Virus record (IMG/VR): IMGVR_UViG_3300045125_000034
Coordinates: 81,205 to 145,204 of that record
Direction: 5' to 3' (one strand)
From: a virus
Length of the DNA: 64,000 nucleotides
The notes beneath the pieces are model-generated. The model made no database searches and was not told where the DNA came from. It saw nothing but the letters and a program-made list of their open reading frames with translations. A program made the translations under genes and the position numbers. Positions 1 through 11,020 of the stretch are shown one piece after another (position 1 is the first letter of the stretch; every line of letters begins with the position of its first letter).

Positions 1-2092
1 CCTTGACTGACGCATGGGCGACTAAAACTCCTGTTAGCGGACATTTTACTGCTGGTGTAGCAAGCGGTAACAACGACCTTGCGTTTGAGCGAATTGGTGA
101 GGTTGGTGGTGCTACTGCGGGTGCTAATGGTGCGTTTGTCTCGGGACCTACTGCAACCGCAGGAGCAGCGTATACTTTGACTGACAGCGGCGTAACTATG
201 GAGCGTGACCGTTACGCCAACTACGAATTGCGTATCACTTCAGGAACAGGTATAGGTCAGAAGCGTAGAATTGTAGGCAACAGCCCAACCGCATTTTATG
301 TGAATCGCAAGTGGGATATCACGCCAGACAACACTTCTGTTTACGCTGTATACGGCAACACAAATCTTATATGGTTGTCTAACGGAGGCGGTGGTTCTGC
401 TCTTCACGGATATGCTGTGGAAGAAGACATTTGGCACTCGGCTCACCTTACCGATTACGGCATTGCCAGCAAACATTACTGCAACACCATCTGCCGCGCA
501 GGATATGGTCCTCCACACGAAGGGTTTGCTGTTACATCTATTGTTCGCACCACAAGCGGAATTCTTTCAGGCACGGTAAACGCCGCAGGCACAGGGTATG
601 TGGTTGGTGATTTGGTGACTTGTTCTACCACAGGAACTCTTGGCACATTCTTTGTGACTGCTGTAAACACCTCTACAGGTGCAGTCACCGCTCTTGAACT
701 TGCAGCAAGCGGTTCAGGTTACGCGAACGGTTCGTCCAACACTACAGGTGGTTCTGGTTCCGGCCCGCAATTACACTAACGGTTGGAACAACGGCTCTTG
801 TAACCACAGCCATGAACCACGATTTCCGTCCTCCTATAGCGGGGTTGCACAAGAGTCTGTGACAATTGCAGGCTGTGCAACCGGATACTTCATTCAATGC
901 TACATTCAACGTGATTGGCGTGAGCAGTTACGTCATTCTCTATTGCTGCTCCAAGCAGTAGTGCATCACCAACCGCAGCATCATCACAATCCACTACTTG
1001 TTTGTGGACGCTGCCAAAAACTGGGATACCAACGAATTGGTGGGCAAGATACTGGTCATATGGACATCAGGAGTTACCCCAACGGTGCAGGCTCGTAAGA
1101 TTTCTGCAAATACGGCTACCACCATTTCATTCTCTTCAGGTGCAATCACCGCAGCAACCAACGGCACAAGCCGTTACGCCATACAAGAGCCAAGAGCGTT
1201 TGGTGCGGCGGTGGTAGACAAAGTTGCAACCCGTTCTCCGTTTGGATGGGCTACATCAGGAACCGCAACCACTTTGGTGGACAGCACTAAAACTCGGACA
1301 CGCAATCAATGGACCAACTCACCGTGTTCGTATTATTTCAGGAACAGGCATCAGGAAACGAATCGGTTGTTACAGGTAATACTGCAACCACTCTGACTGT
1401 TGCATCGTGGGGTGTTGCTACACCTGATACTACATCCAAATACGAAATCTTGGACTCACACGGAATCGTTACAACAGGCGGCACAAACTCGTTTACCGAT
1501 TCCGCTAAAAACTACACAACCAACATCTTGGTGGGTAAGCGTTGCAGAATCATTGCAGGAACCGCTATGGGCAACGAAGCCACAATTACTGCAAATACCG
1601 CAACGACTATTACTGCCGCAGTAGGAACCACAGATACCACAAGCGTGTATGTGGTATACGAGCCAACAACAACAGGTGCAGGTCAAGGATTGATATACCC
1701 ATATAATCTGACTGATTCTGCACGAAAGGGAAGAATTTTAGTGGCTCCCGTGGTGCTGCTTCCACTCAGATTAACATTTACGATATTCCCACAAACACAT
1801 GGCAGATTACCGAATATTTTCAACCACAAACTGTAACTCTGACCACAGGTTCCATGTTTGCGTATGATGGTGCAGACTCAATACTGTTCACAAAGGATAC
1901 CACAGGTCGTGTATAACGAAATGAAGTTGGATACTCTTTGAAATTTATCCATCGGGAATTACGCCATATGCACATGGTACGGCAGTAATCAATAACCGAA
2001 TGGAAGTTGTAAAAACTGTAGATGGTTTGAAGTATCTGTATATCATGCGTCATTCTGGATTTGAAATGTGGAGAACGCTGAAGTTCTGGTAA
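1..2092 (+). CDS. Virion structural / fibre protein with repeated beta domains (5' end missing)
   Basis: Open at the left edge, so the start lies outside the window. After correcting frameshifts (near 770-1000, 1300 and 1690-1900) one protein runs to the TAA at 2090-2092. It is built from repeats of roughly 70 residues with the pattern D-S-x-K-x-(W/Y)-T-x-N-x-L-V-G-K, then R-I-I-x-G-T-x-x-G, then N-T-A-T-T-(I/L)-T, then D-T-T-S-x-Y-x-(I/V)-x-E. At least four copies are visible. The end, containing MRHSGFEMWRTLKFW, resembles the C-terminus of structural proteins in aquatic T4-like phages; that link is from memory. The role is inferred to be a virion surface or fibre protein. The next gene starts 12 bases downstream behind AGGAG, so the two are probably co-transcribed. 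Confidence 0.6.
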
Positions 2093-2104
2093 TAGGAGAA
2101 CCCG

Positions 2105-2411
2105 ATGGCACTACAAAAAACAATCTATACGGCAGACAACACAGGAGCATCGTCTAACTACTGGAAGATTCGTTCTGTGTTATTGAATCACACAGAAGGC
2201 AATGGAACGATAACAATAGACGGATATGTTTCAGAGCAAGCACGGCAAACAGGTCGTGTTCCGCTTGAGACTAGAGTTGTTCCTGTAAGCGAATACCCAA
2301 CTCGGTTTTCTCCCTGCGGCTATTGATGAGGCAGGGATGAACGAAGTAAAGGCTGGTTATGTGTTTCTGAAAAGCCTAGTTGCGGACTCTCAAGGTTCAG
2401 AGGATGTTTGA
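2105..2411 (+). CDS. Small conserved structural protein
   Basis: Begins with MALQKTIYTADNTG behind an AATAGGAG ribosome site and ends at the TGA at 2409-2411. One frameshift near 2310 joins the first part to a second part containing AAIDEAGMNEVKAGYVFLK. The corrected protein is about 100 residues. It has no signal peptide or membrane segment. Its position between two structural genes on the same strand suggests a virion or fibre-associated role. I do not recognise the family. Confidence 0.55.
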
Positions 2412-2428
2412 AGTTTGCTTCGTAATTT

Positions 2429-2799
2429 ATGGACCCAATCAAGAAAATAAACCTAAAAAGAGGACTTACAAGCGGCAGTCAGCCCATTCAGAGTTGTCTT
2501 TTGGTGAACTGGCAGTCAATACATTTGATCGCAAGTTCTTCATGGGTTCTAGTCAAGATGAGGTTCTTGACTTTCCAATAGAGAGAACCTTCTTCTATGA
2601 AACAGCCACCGCATTTCAATATGACTTGGATGCAGGAGCCTTCGGGGCAACTTGCTCAGAGTATCATTTCAAGTTTGGCGACAGACTGTTGCTTAGGGAT
2701 ACATTAGACCAGCTTTGGTATATCTTCCTGCTACGGGAGGAACTGGAACAACCGCTGATTGTATTCCGGGAGTGTGGGTTGAACTTCCGGGAGGAGTGA
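2429..2799 (+). CDS. Fibre-like protein with a GELAVN(T/Y)-type head
   Basis: Starts at ATGGACCCAATC. A frameshift near 2480 joins a lysine-rich start (MDPIKKINLKRG) to a segment containing LSFGELAVNTFDRKFFMG. That segment resembles a motif found near the N-terminus of many phage fibre and appendage proteins (GELAVNTxDxxxxIG). Further frameshifts occur near 2640-2720. The end is taken as the TGA at 2797-2799, because GGAGGAG there also serves as ribosome site for the next gene, whose ATG follows at 2802. Length is about 123 residues. A fibre or fibre-attachment function is inferred from the motif and the neighbours. Confidence 0.5.
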
Positions 2800-2801
2800 T
2801 A

Positions 2802-3144
2802 ATGCCAGTACAGTTCCCATCCAATCCCTCACCAAATGAAACTTATGTTTATCCGGGTCTACCCGCAGCGAGTGTCTATTGGCAATGGAACGGGTTTGGT
2901 TGGGCGTTCAGAGGAGCAACAGGGGGAGTAGAGCCACCATCAGCCCTTGTGCCGGGCCAAACTCAAATAGTCCTGTTCCAATCCTACGAAAACCAAGGAA
3001 TTCCTATGGGAGCAGATACAGGTGCTTTGTGGTTCAACACCGACAGCGGGATTCTATACACCTATGTGGGCGGGCAGTACAGGATTTGAGGACGCATGGG
3101 TTCAGGCAACCATCCTAAATAACGATATCACACTACCTTCGTAA
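2802..3144 (+). CDS. Short fibre / structural protein of the MPVQFPS type
   Basis: Starts MPVQFPSNPSPNE behind GGAGGAG. The protein has the layout PxxxQFPSxPxxxE, then WQWNGFGWAFRG, then GALWFNTDSGILYTYVGG, which is typical of short phage structural proteins that precede long fibres. One frameshift near 3080 joins it to a tail ending in ATILNNDITLPS and the TAA at 3142-3144. It is about 114 residues. The next gene begins with the related MQFPSSPTP and the same W(R)WNGFAW motif, so the two N-termini look like duplicates of one module. Confidence 0.55.
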
Positions 3145-3145
3145 T

Positions 3146-6100
3146 ATGCAATTCCCATCATCTCCAACACCCGCGACACTTACAGCATCGGCAACAAGAC
3201 ATGGCGATGGAATGGTTTCGCTTGGGACTCCGTAATAGTAGACCTGAATGTAACTGGCAATCTCACCGTAGGCGGCAACATGACCGTCAGCGGAGGGGTT
3301 ACCTCATCTTTCAGCGAGACCCTTGTAATAGAAGACAACATCATACTGCTGAACTCTAATGTCACGGGCGGGTCTCCATCCGAGAACGCAGGCATAGAAG
3401 TTAGCCGTGGTGCTTCTGCGAATGTTCAGTTGCGTTGGAATGAGAGTACAGACAAGTGGCAGTTCACCAACGATGGTACTGCCTACTACAACATACCAAC
3501 GGCTGATTATGTCAGCAGCATAACCGGCACAACAAATCAGATAAGTGTAAGCGGAAGCACGGGGAGTGTGGTTGTAGGGATTCCTAACAGCCCGTACATA
3601 CCCGGCAATCTATCCATAACAGGCTCAAACATAACAATCGTAGGCACTCGTTATGCTCCTAGTTACTTGACATTCAATACAGGTAATACCGCCGAGACCC
3701 CCTATACGAATCAGGAATAGTCATAAACCGTGGTAGTTTAGGAACGCCTGCGTCTTTCTATTTTGCAGAAGCCAATCCCTATTATCCGGGAGGACCATTA
3801 CCTGCACGGTGGGTCTATACCAACGGAACAGATACTTCGTATTTGCCCGCATCAATGACAGATTTTGCGGTAAAGAATGCCAACAATAACTTTAGTGCTT
3901 CCCAAACTATATCAACGGGTGGAGGTTCTATTACTCTAGTTGATACAGACACCTCCCACGCCATGTCTGTTCTTCCTGCTAATGGTTATTTGCAATACGA
4001 AGATAATAGTGTTTCTAGTACACAAGTTTTGCAGTTTGCAGATTTGTATACAGCAGCAGGAGGCGGTGGGTTAGACCCAACTCCGGTCAACTATACAGTA
4101 ACTCTACCTGCTGCAACCTGTACACTTGCAGGACTTGGTTTAGCACAAACATTCTCTGCTTTACAGACCTTTACGGCAGGAATCACAGCCGATTCCCTAT
4201 ATGTTTCTGGTGGTGCTACATTCTCAAGTACTGTTGATGTTTTCGGAGATCTTCATGCTCCAAACATCGTCTACTCATTTGGTGGCAAAACAGGAACAGT
4301 TGGTGCAGGCATAACAAGCACCCAAATCCTGTATTGGAGTGCGAATGATGTCACGGGGTCAAACAACTTCACCTTTGATGGCGTTGATGTTGTAACCCTA
4401 GCAGACACAGGGACACTTTACGGGAAGGTTCTTGGGTCCAACTCTTGTACCCATCAAGAACACATCGGGCGGAACTATCACAAAAGGAACTCCGCTTTAC
4501 GCAACGGGTTCTGTAGGAAATAGCGGCGTAGTAGAAGTAGCAGGATGTAGTGCATCCGACTCTACAAAGATGCCTGCAATCGGTCTTGCAGCAGAAACCT
4601 TGGGTATAAACGGACAAGGACATGCTGTTGTCTTTGGTGTAATCAAGAATGTGGACACAACAGGCTACTCTATAAACGGAACCGTATTCGTTGCTCCTAA
4701 CGGCGGTCTAACCGGAACGAAACCAACAGGAGCAAACGACCAAATTCAAAATGTTGGTCGCGTGGTTCGGGTTCACGCATCCACAGGTGAAATTCTTGTA
4801 AGTGCAATTGGCAGAAGCAACGATGTTCCGAACATACTTCAGGCTCGTTCTTATCTTCTGATGCCCAACGGTCAGACCGCGACTTCTGTAGTTACAACTT
4901 GGAACGGTGCTAGTGGTCCAGTGAACCTTCAACAACTATGTTTCATCCAATGTCGCGGGCGTGGGTATAGCGGTCAGTTCAGCAACGGGCGCAGTAACCA
5001 TAAGCAATGTTGGTGTTACATCGGTCAACGGTGCAACGGGAGCGATTGCAAACATTGCAGTAACCAACGCAGCAGCAGACTTTCAGCGGATTGCAGACAT
5101 TCACCAACTGGTCTGTCTTCGGGATCTACGATCACAGTCAATAACGCAGTTCAGGGGCTAACAAATAGCAACTCACTTGTCTTGAGGACTGCGGTCAACA
5201 AGTTCAAACTATATCACCATAGGTGCTACCGGAGAACAACATGACTATTGCTCCCGGCAGCGGTAGTCTAATGCGTGTGACTACGGGGTATGGTTCGGTG
5301 TTTGGTCAGACTTCTGAGCTGTCAAAGAGCCAAATTGGTACTACAGGGAAACGATAACGACACTCTAACCTTTGATGTAACCATAGACCCATCATCTGCA
5401 CTATCGGCTAGTAGAACTCTTGACCTGCCCCGATGCTTCGATGGAACTATCGCTCTAACAAACTCTGTAGTTACCTCTGCGGTCGCGGGCGTAGGTATCG
5501 CGGTTAGTGGTGCTACAGGTGCAGTAACTATAAGCAACAGAGGCGTAACCTCATTCAATGGTTCAACAGGAGCAATCACCTATTACCCACCGACTGCTAC
5601 CACAAGCGTCACGGGTATGGCTTCGTTTGACACCAACAACTTCTCGGTATCAAGCGGTGCAGTAGTATCAAGGCGGGAGGTGTAACTAACGGTTCTCTCG
5701 CCAACTCTTCAGTTACGGTAACGGCGGGTGTTGGATTAGCAGGAGGCGGCTCGGTTGCTTTGGGGTCTTCGGTAACCCTGAACAATGTTGGTGTAACTTC
5801 GTTCAATGGTTCAACAGGAGCAGTCACTTACGCTCCACCTCCAGCCACCTCAAGCGTTACAGGTGTTGCATCGTTCGGTAATCAGTTCAATGTTTCAGCA
5901 GCAGGAGCAGTGATCTCTAACTGCTAACTATGTCTCAAGTGTCAACGGTTCAACAGGAGCAGTTGTTAGCGTAGCAGTCACAGGAGCCAATACATTCACG
6001 GGACTACAAACCATGAATGCAGTGGATTAACTGCAACAACCATATATGCAACGAGTGGTGCTACTTTTGCGGGCGCGGTGTCATCGGATACAGGCTATCG

Positions 6101-7413
6101 GGTTTCATCAAGTGCGGTAAACACTCAAACAGGAACTACCTACAGCCTAACTGCTTCAGACAACGGTAAAATCATCACCATGAACAATGGTGCTACAAGT
6201 ACTGTAACTGTAATTGGTGGTCTTCCTGTAGGATTCAACGCAACAATCATTCAGTTGGGTGCAGGAAGTGTTGGCTTTACTTCGGCTAGCGGTGTTACCT
6301 TGAACAGTTTTGCCTCTTCTCTAAACATGGCAGGACAGCACGGTGCTGCTACTGTGATAGCCTATGCAACCAACATCTTCAATCTATCGGGAACCTTGAC
6401 TGTATGGATTACCATACCATCTGCCCGTGGGGTTATTACTCGTTCCCCGATGGCTGAAGAGGGAGTAGTTACAACCAAAAAGTCTTCAGGAACATTTCCG
6501 CTTGTATGTAGCAGTATGCGTCCTCGATAGCGGGGGTTATAATTACACCACGATGAGAGTAACAGTTCTTTGGTGGGATGGAACCAAAACAACACAGAGT
6601 TATGATGTTGGTTTTACTCCAGAACTTGGTGGAGGAATAATGTGTGATATACCATTTACATTCAGCAAGAGTGTAAGTAGCCCATACAACAATACTAACG
6701 ATAAAATAGTGCGGGTGTTTCTATCTGATGCAAACGGAAAAGCATTAGGCTACAAGAAAAATGCTTGGATATCCACATTAAATGTTATGGACACTATTGC
6801 ATACTCAGATAACGGAGTAAGTGCAATTGATGTTTCTGGATTGAGTAGATTGGGTGAGTTGACTACAGAATTAAACCAAAATCTAACTACGCTAAATCGT
6901 TTACCAAAATCATTAGTGTATATCTTTAGCGGAAATTGCGGTCTCACAAATGTAAATGTTACTGGTTTAACAAATCTTTCATCTCTTCATGTATATGCAT
7001 CGGCATTAACTTCTTGATGTATCTTCATGTACGGGGCTAACCGATCTTTGGGCTTTTTCCTGCAATTTAACGGGAACACTAACCCTAAATGGATTGAGTG
7101 GTCTTTCCGTAGTTAAAGTACACGGCAATCCTAATTTGACATCTGTTCGTGCTATGGGGGTTGGTGGTAACATGGGTACTTATTACTCATATTCAAGTTA
7201 TTCAGTCTTCTATTCGGGCATGAATGTCAGCCTGCAATCTGAGTGGATCTGCTTTGAATCAACTTTATACAGATTTGGATACTCCTTCGTCAGGACCAAA
7301 TGCATACCTTATAGTTGGAAATCAGGCAGGAGGAGGAGAAGCATCAGACACTCCAAGTATTGCTACCAATAAGGGTTATACAGTTCTACTTTAGTGATGG
7401 CGCACCCCCATGA
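3146..7413 (+). CDS. Very long tail fibre with tandem fibre repeats and a leucine-rich-repeat C-terminal region
   Basis: About 1,420 residues once roughly ten frameshifts are bridged. The N-terminus is MQFPSSPTP followed by NKTWRWNGFAWDSV. Next comes a beta-rich fibre shaft (VTGNLTVGGNMTVSGGVTS), then a region at about 4900-5960 with repeats of VTS(F/V)NG(S/A)TGA(V/I)T. From about 6640 the protein changes to a leucine-rich part: IDVSGLSRLGELTT, NVTGLTNLSSL, LDVSSCTGLTDLW, LNGLSGLSVVKV. The last 40 residues are Gly/Ser rich. The stop TGA at 7411-7413 overlaps the ATG of the next gene. A CTAAATA at 3115-3121 may be a late promoter. The leucine-rich end is inferred to be a receptor-contacting module; that it is a fibre is well supported. 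Confidence 0.6.
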
Positions 7414-8000
7414 GATATTTTATCACCCCAAACTATAGTCTTGCGTTCATACCAAAGCAGCGGCTGTTCTACTCTTGCTCGCTGTGTAATAGATTCCTTC
7501 CAGCTCTTCCGAAAATTTCTCAATAGAAAACGGAGCGTATCCCGAAGGCAGAAGTGCCGACACCTCTCAATGGCAATGGATGGCAAAGGTGGAACACACA
7601 CCAACCAAACCAATACTTGCATTCATACGCGAACCGCTGTCTCGCTTTCTTTCTGCTATGGCACAGTTTGGGCTAACTGATGTTCCTGCTGCTATAGAGT
7701 CTCTTACAGCGGGAACGCATCTACAACTACGCAGAAGAACCATAGACCTATCAGTGAAATCCGCATTTCTTGCCGCAGATAAAGTGGGTAGATGCCAATA
7801 CCAAACTGTATAAATTTCCGCACCATCTAAACGAAGGTGCATTGGAAATAGGATTCACTCTACCACTACCAACAATTAATGCAGCCTCAAATCCAAAACC
7901 TGTTCCCACTCCCGAACAAGAAGCAGCAATACTTCAGTACTACGCAGAAGATACGATTCTTTACAATTCAATCACGACACCACGTGAATTACAGGAATAG
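7410..8000 (+). CDS. Sulfotransferase-like protein
   Basis: Starts ATGAGATATTTT, overlapping the fibre stop by ATGA, and ends at the TAG at 7998-8000, about 196 residues. Frameshifts near 7455, 7540 and 7780 must be bridged. After correction the N-terminus reads roughly LAFIPK followed by SGCSTLARCVIDSF, which fits the 5'-phosphosulfate loop of PAPS-dependent sulfotransferases. About 60 residues later comes ILAFIREPLSRFLSA, which matches the 3'-phosphate-binding motif (R-x-P-x-x-R-x-x-S). The C-terminus, with YYAEDTILYNSI, resembles sulfotransferase ends. Such enzymes move sulfate from PAPS to a sugar, protein or other acceptor; the acceptor here is unknown. Translational overlap with a fibre gene hints at a surface or virion-linked role, but this is inference. 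Confidence 0.55.
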
Positions 8001-8025
8001 TTGAAGGCGTATCTCTGCAACAGAA

Positions 8026-8053
8026 TTGACATCAGCAAAATCTGTGGTATACT
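8026..8053 (+). promoter_or_regulatory. Sigma70-type promoter for the ribonucleotide reductase gene
   Basis: TTGACA at 8026-8031 and TATACT at 8048-8053 are separated by 16 bases and lie about 60 bases before the reductase start. The -35 box is consensus and the -10 box matches 5 of 6. This suggests early or middle expression by host RNA polymerase, unlike the fibre genes upstream. Confidence 0.65.
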
Positions 8054-8071
8054 AGGCGTAATCAAAGCGTC

Positions 8072-8091
8072 TGTTCCTACATACAGGAACA
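8072..8091 (+). other. Leader hairpin before the reductase gene
   Basis: TGTTCCT (8072-8078) and AGGAACA (8085-8091) form a perfect 7-bp stem with a 6-base loop, between the promoter and the GGGAGAA ribosome site. It may affect mRNA stability. No T-run follows, and it is far too short for a cobalamin riboswitch. Confidence 0.35.
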
Positions 8092-8112
8092 AGACAACTA
8101 GGGAGAAATGCT

Positions 8113-10056
8113 ATGAGTAACCACAACGGTTTGCCTACCCCATATCAATCTTTCATCCATCTTTCTCGTTACAGCAGATGGATGCCTGAAAAGAATCGCA
8201 GAGAGACTTGGGAGGAAACCGTCAACCGTTACTTTGACTTCTTCCAAACACACCCTGCAAGGAGAAGTGCGGCTACACCGTTACTGCCGCACAGCGTGAG
8301 GAGTTGCAGAACGTGGTACTCAATCTTGATGTGATGCCCTCCATGCGAGCCTTGATGACTGCGGGAGAAGCATTGCAGCGTGACCATGTTGCAGGCTACA
8401 ACTGTGCATTCGTTGCGGTCAATCGTCTTCGTGCCTTTGACGAAATCCTCTACATTCTCATGTGCGGTACGGGCGTGGGCTTCTCTGTTGAGCAGCAGTT
8501 TGTAAACAAGTTGCCAACCATCGCGGAGGAGTTCAGCGACAGCGACACCATCATCGTTGTTGAGGACAGCAAGATCGGTTGGGCAAAGGCATTCAAGGAA
8601 CTGGATGTCGCTTCTTGTGGGCGGTCAGGTTCCAAAGTGGGATGTATCAAAGGTTCGTCCCGCAGGTGCAAGACTAAAGACATTCGGTGGTAGAGCAAGC
8701 GGTCCTCGTCCATTAGGAGGATCTGTTCCGCTTCTGCGTTGAGACATTCAAGAGAGCAGCGGGTCGCAAGTTGACTTCTATTGAGGTTCACGACATCGTT
8801 TGCAAGATCGCAGAGATCGTGGTAGTCGGCGGTGTTCGTCGTTCTGCTCTCATCTCTCTATCTGATCTGAACGACGAGCGTATGCGTGATGCCAAGACAG
8901 GTGCGTGGTGGGAAGCCAATGCACAGCGAGCCTTGACTAACAACTCTGCCGTCTACAAGGAGCGTCCTGAAGTAGGAACATTCATGAAGGAATGGCTGTC
9001 TCTTTACAACAGTCAAGTCGGGCGAGCGTGGCATCTTCAATCGTGATGCTGCCAAGCGAACCGTTGCGAAGTTGGGAGATCGTCGTGATTCAAACTACGA
9101 GTTCGGAACCAACCCATGCTCGGAGATCATTCCTCCGTGATCGTGAGTTCTGCAATCTCTCCGAAGTTGTGGTTCGTAAGGATGACACCGTAGAGACCCT
9201 GAAGAACAAGGTTCGTCTTGCTGCAATCCTTGGTACATGGCAGGCTAGTCTTGCTGACTTCCGTTACCTGTCAAGCGAGTGGCGTAAGAACTGCCAAGAG
9301 GAAGCCCTTCTTGGTGTATCTCTCACGGGCATCCTTGGATAACCCTATCATGCGTGGGACAGGCACGGAACTACAGTCCATGCTTGAGAATCTTCGTAAA
9401 CACGCAGTTGACACAAACGAGAAGTGGGCAAACCGACTCAACATCAATCCCGCTGCTGCTATCACCTGTGTGAAGCCAAGCGGAACCGTATCGCAGTTGA
9501 CGGATGCGGCTAGCGGTATTCATGCTCGCCACAACCCTTACTACATTCGTACCGTTCGTGCTGATCGTAAAGACCCTCTGTGCCAATTCATGTTGGACAA
9601 GGGATTCCCGCAGAGCCGTGTGTGATGAAGCCCGATTCGGTCATGGTCTTCTCGTTCCCGATGAAGTCGCCCGATCATTGCATCACCCGTAACGATATGA
9701 CGGCTATTGAACACCTTGACCTGTGGTTGGTGTATCAGAACTATTGGTGCGAACACAAGCCATCAATTACGGTAACGGTCAAGGAGCCTGAGTGGGTAGA
9801 GGTCGGTGCATGGGTCTACAAGCACTTGGATTCGGTATCAGGCATCTCGTTCCTACCCCACTCCGATCACTCCTACAAGCAGGCTCCCTATCAGGACTGC
9901 ACCAAGGAGGAATACGAAGCCTTCCTGAAGCGTATGCCCAAGGATGTGGATTGGACCGAACTGAGCAAGTACGAGAAGGAAGATAACACAAGTGGGACGC
10001 AGACCTACGCCTGTTCTGCTAACTCCTGTGAAATCGTGGACTTAGTGAACTCGTAA
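8113..10056 (+). CDS. Adenosylcobalamin-dependent (class II) ribonucleoside-triphosphate reductase
   Basis: Reduces ribonucleotides to deoxyribonucleotides using coenzyme B12 as radical source, feeding phage DNA synthesis in the cytoplasm. The N-terminus contains TPYQSFIHLSRYSRW and RRETWEETVNRYFDFF, typical of monomeric class II enzymes. The first active-site cysteine sits in YNCAFVAVN (about residue 96). The catalytic loop NPCSEI and, ten residues on, CNLSE give the radical and second redox cysteines. The C-terminal cysteine pair used for re-reduction is in ACSANSCEI. The corrected length is about 647 residues, shorter than the 739 of the Lactobacillus enzyme. Several frameshifts are present (near 8260, 8600, 8740, 9020, 9130, 9340 and 9600), but similarity continues throughout. 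The ribosome site GGGAGAA precedes ATG at 8113. No class I nrdA or nrdB is seen in the window. Confidence 0.9.
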
Positions 10057-10085
10057 GGTCCGGATAAAAGAATTTGTGAAAAACA

Positions 10086-10120
10086 CTCTCCACCCCTTGC
10101 TTTTGGGTGGAGAGTTGTTA
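10086..10120 (+). terminator. Terminator after the reductase, probably bidirectional
   Basis: CTCTCCACCC (10086-10095) pairs perfectly with GGGTGGAGAG (10105-10114), loop of nine bases, followed by TTGTTAT. On the opposite strand the same stem is followed by TGTTTTTC, so it could stop transcription both ways. It lies 30 bases after the reductase stop. Confidence 0.65.
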
Positions 10121-10124
10121 TATT
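10098..10124 (+). promoter_or_regulatory. Possible promoter for the downstream gene
   Basis: TTGCTT (10098-10103) and TATATT (10119-10124) are separated by 15 bases, about 20 bases before the next ATG. The spacing is short and the -35 box overlaps the terminator loop, so this is only a candidate. Confidence 0.3.
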
Positions 10125-10146
10125 AGAGATGTAAAGGAAACCACCA

Positions 10147-10955
10147 ATGAGCAGCACCTCCCAAACAACCTACGAAGTCACCGAAGAGTTCAAGAACGCG
10201 GCTTTGACCGAAGCCGAGCAGATCGCCAAGTTGGAGAAGGCAAGCACCGAGGGCAACTACTACTTGGAAGTCGCCGCCAAGTGCTTCGTCAAGAGCCGAC
10301 TGTATGCGGGTCTCGCCGTCCGTAAGGAAACTTGGTCATGGCGCACCTTTGATGACTGCCGTAGTGGCGTGACCCGCCAAGTCCTTGCCCTGAACCTTGT
10401 GACGGGTGAGGTGTCGTGGGTGAACGACGGCGGCGGTGAGGATCTCTACGGCAGCACCGACGATACCAAGGGCAACATCCCCATGAACGCTACCCTGAGC
10501 AGCGGAAGCAGGCTCTTGAGTGGCTGAAGAACAATCGCGGCACTAACGCTGACCGCGATAGGCTTGCCTACCAACTGCGGTCGTGCGAGGAGACTGCCTC
10601 TCAGAAGGCGGCTGAAGCCTTCAATCGCCTGACCGAGATCCGCAAGGGCAACACCGTCAAGGTGGTCAAGGGTCGCAAGGTTCCTGTCGGGACTACGGGT
10701 ACGGTTGTGTGGGTCGGTAACAGCAACTACGGTCCTCGCGTCGGTATCAGTCCGAGCGGCAGGATGGTCGGTAAGCGGTACGCCGATGTTGTGTGGACTG
10801 CCCTGACCAATGTGGAACTGAACGAACCCGCCATCGTGGAGGAGGCCAACCGTGCGGCTGCTGAAGCCCACCAAACCTACTACACGCGAGAGACCGCCGC
10901 CGCCTACGGTCGCTTCACCGAACTGATGGAGCGATACGCCCGACTGCTCGCCTGA
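10147..10955 (+). CDS. Uncharacterised protein with an SH3/KOW-like segment
   Basis: Starts MSSTSQTTYEVTEEFKNAAL behind TGTAAAGGAAACC. A frameshift near 10505 joins two halves, giving about 268 residues. The first half is helical and acidic, then contains LALNLVTGEVSWVNDGGGEDL. The second half contains NTVKVVKGRKVPVGTTGTVV followed by GPRVGIS, which looks like a small KOW or SH3-like barrel (V-x-G-x-x-x-P-x-G-x-x-G-x-V). The C-terminus is a long helix rich in Ala and Glu. No signal peptide or membrane segment is visible. It is bracketed by two terminators, so it is probably a single-gene transcript. I do not recognise a specific function; nucleic-acid binding is only a guess from the KOW-like segment. 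Confidence 0.6.
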
Positions 10956-10976
10956 ACTAAACTTCAGTCCTTTACG

Positions 10977-11020
10977 GACCCCCTGCCACCCCGAAAGGGA
11001 CTACGGTCGGCAGGGGTCTT
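10977..11020 (+). terminator. Rho-independent terminator
   Basis: GACCCCCTGCC (10977-10987) pairs with GGCAGGGGTC (11009-11018) with one bulged C, and is followed by TTTATAAAT. It lies about 20 bases after the stop of the KOW-like gene. The T-run merges into the late promoter that follows. Confidence 0.7.

Noticed and set aside
8000-8112. Possible cobalamin riboswitch before the B12-dependent reductase
   Set aside because: The leader is about 60 bases with only one 7-bp hairpin and no B12-box-like sequence.
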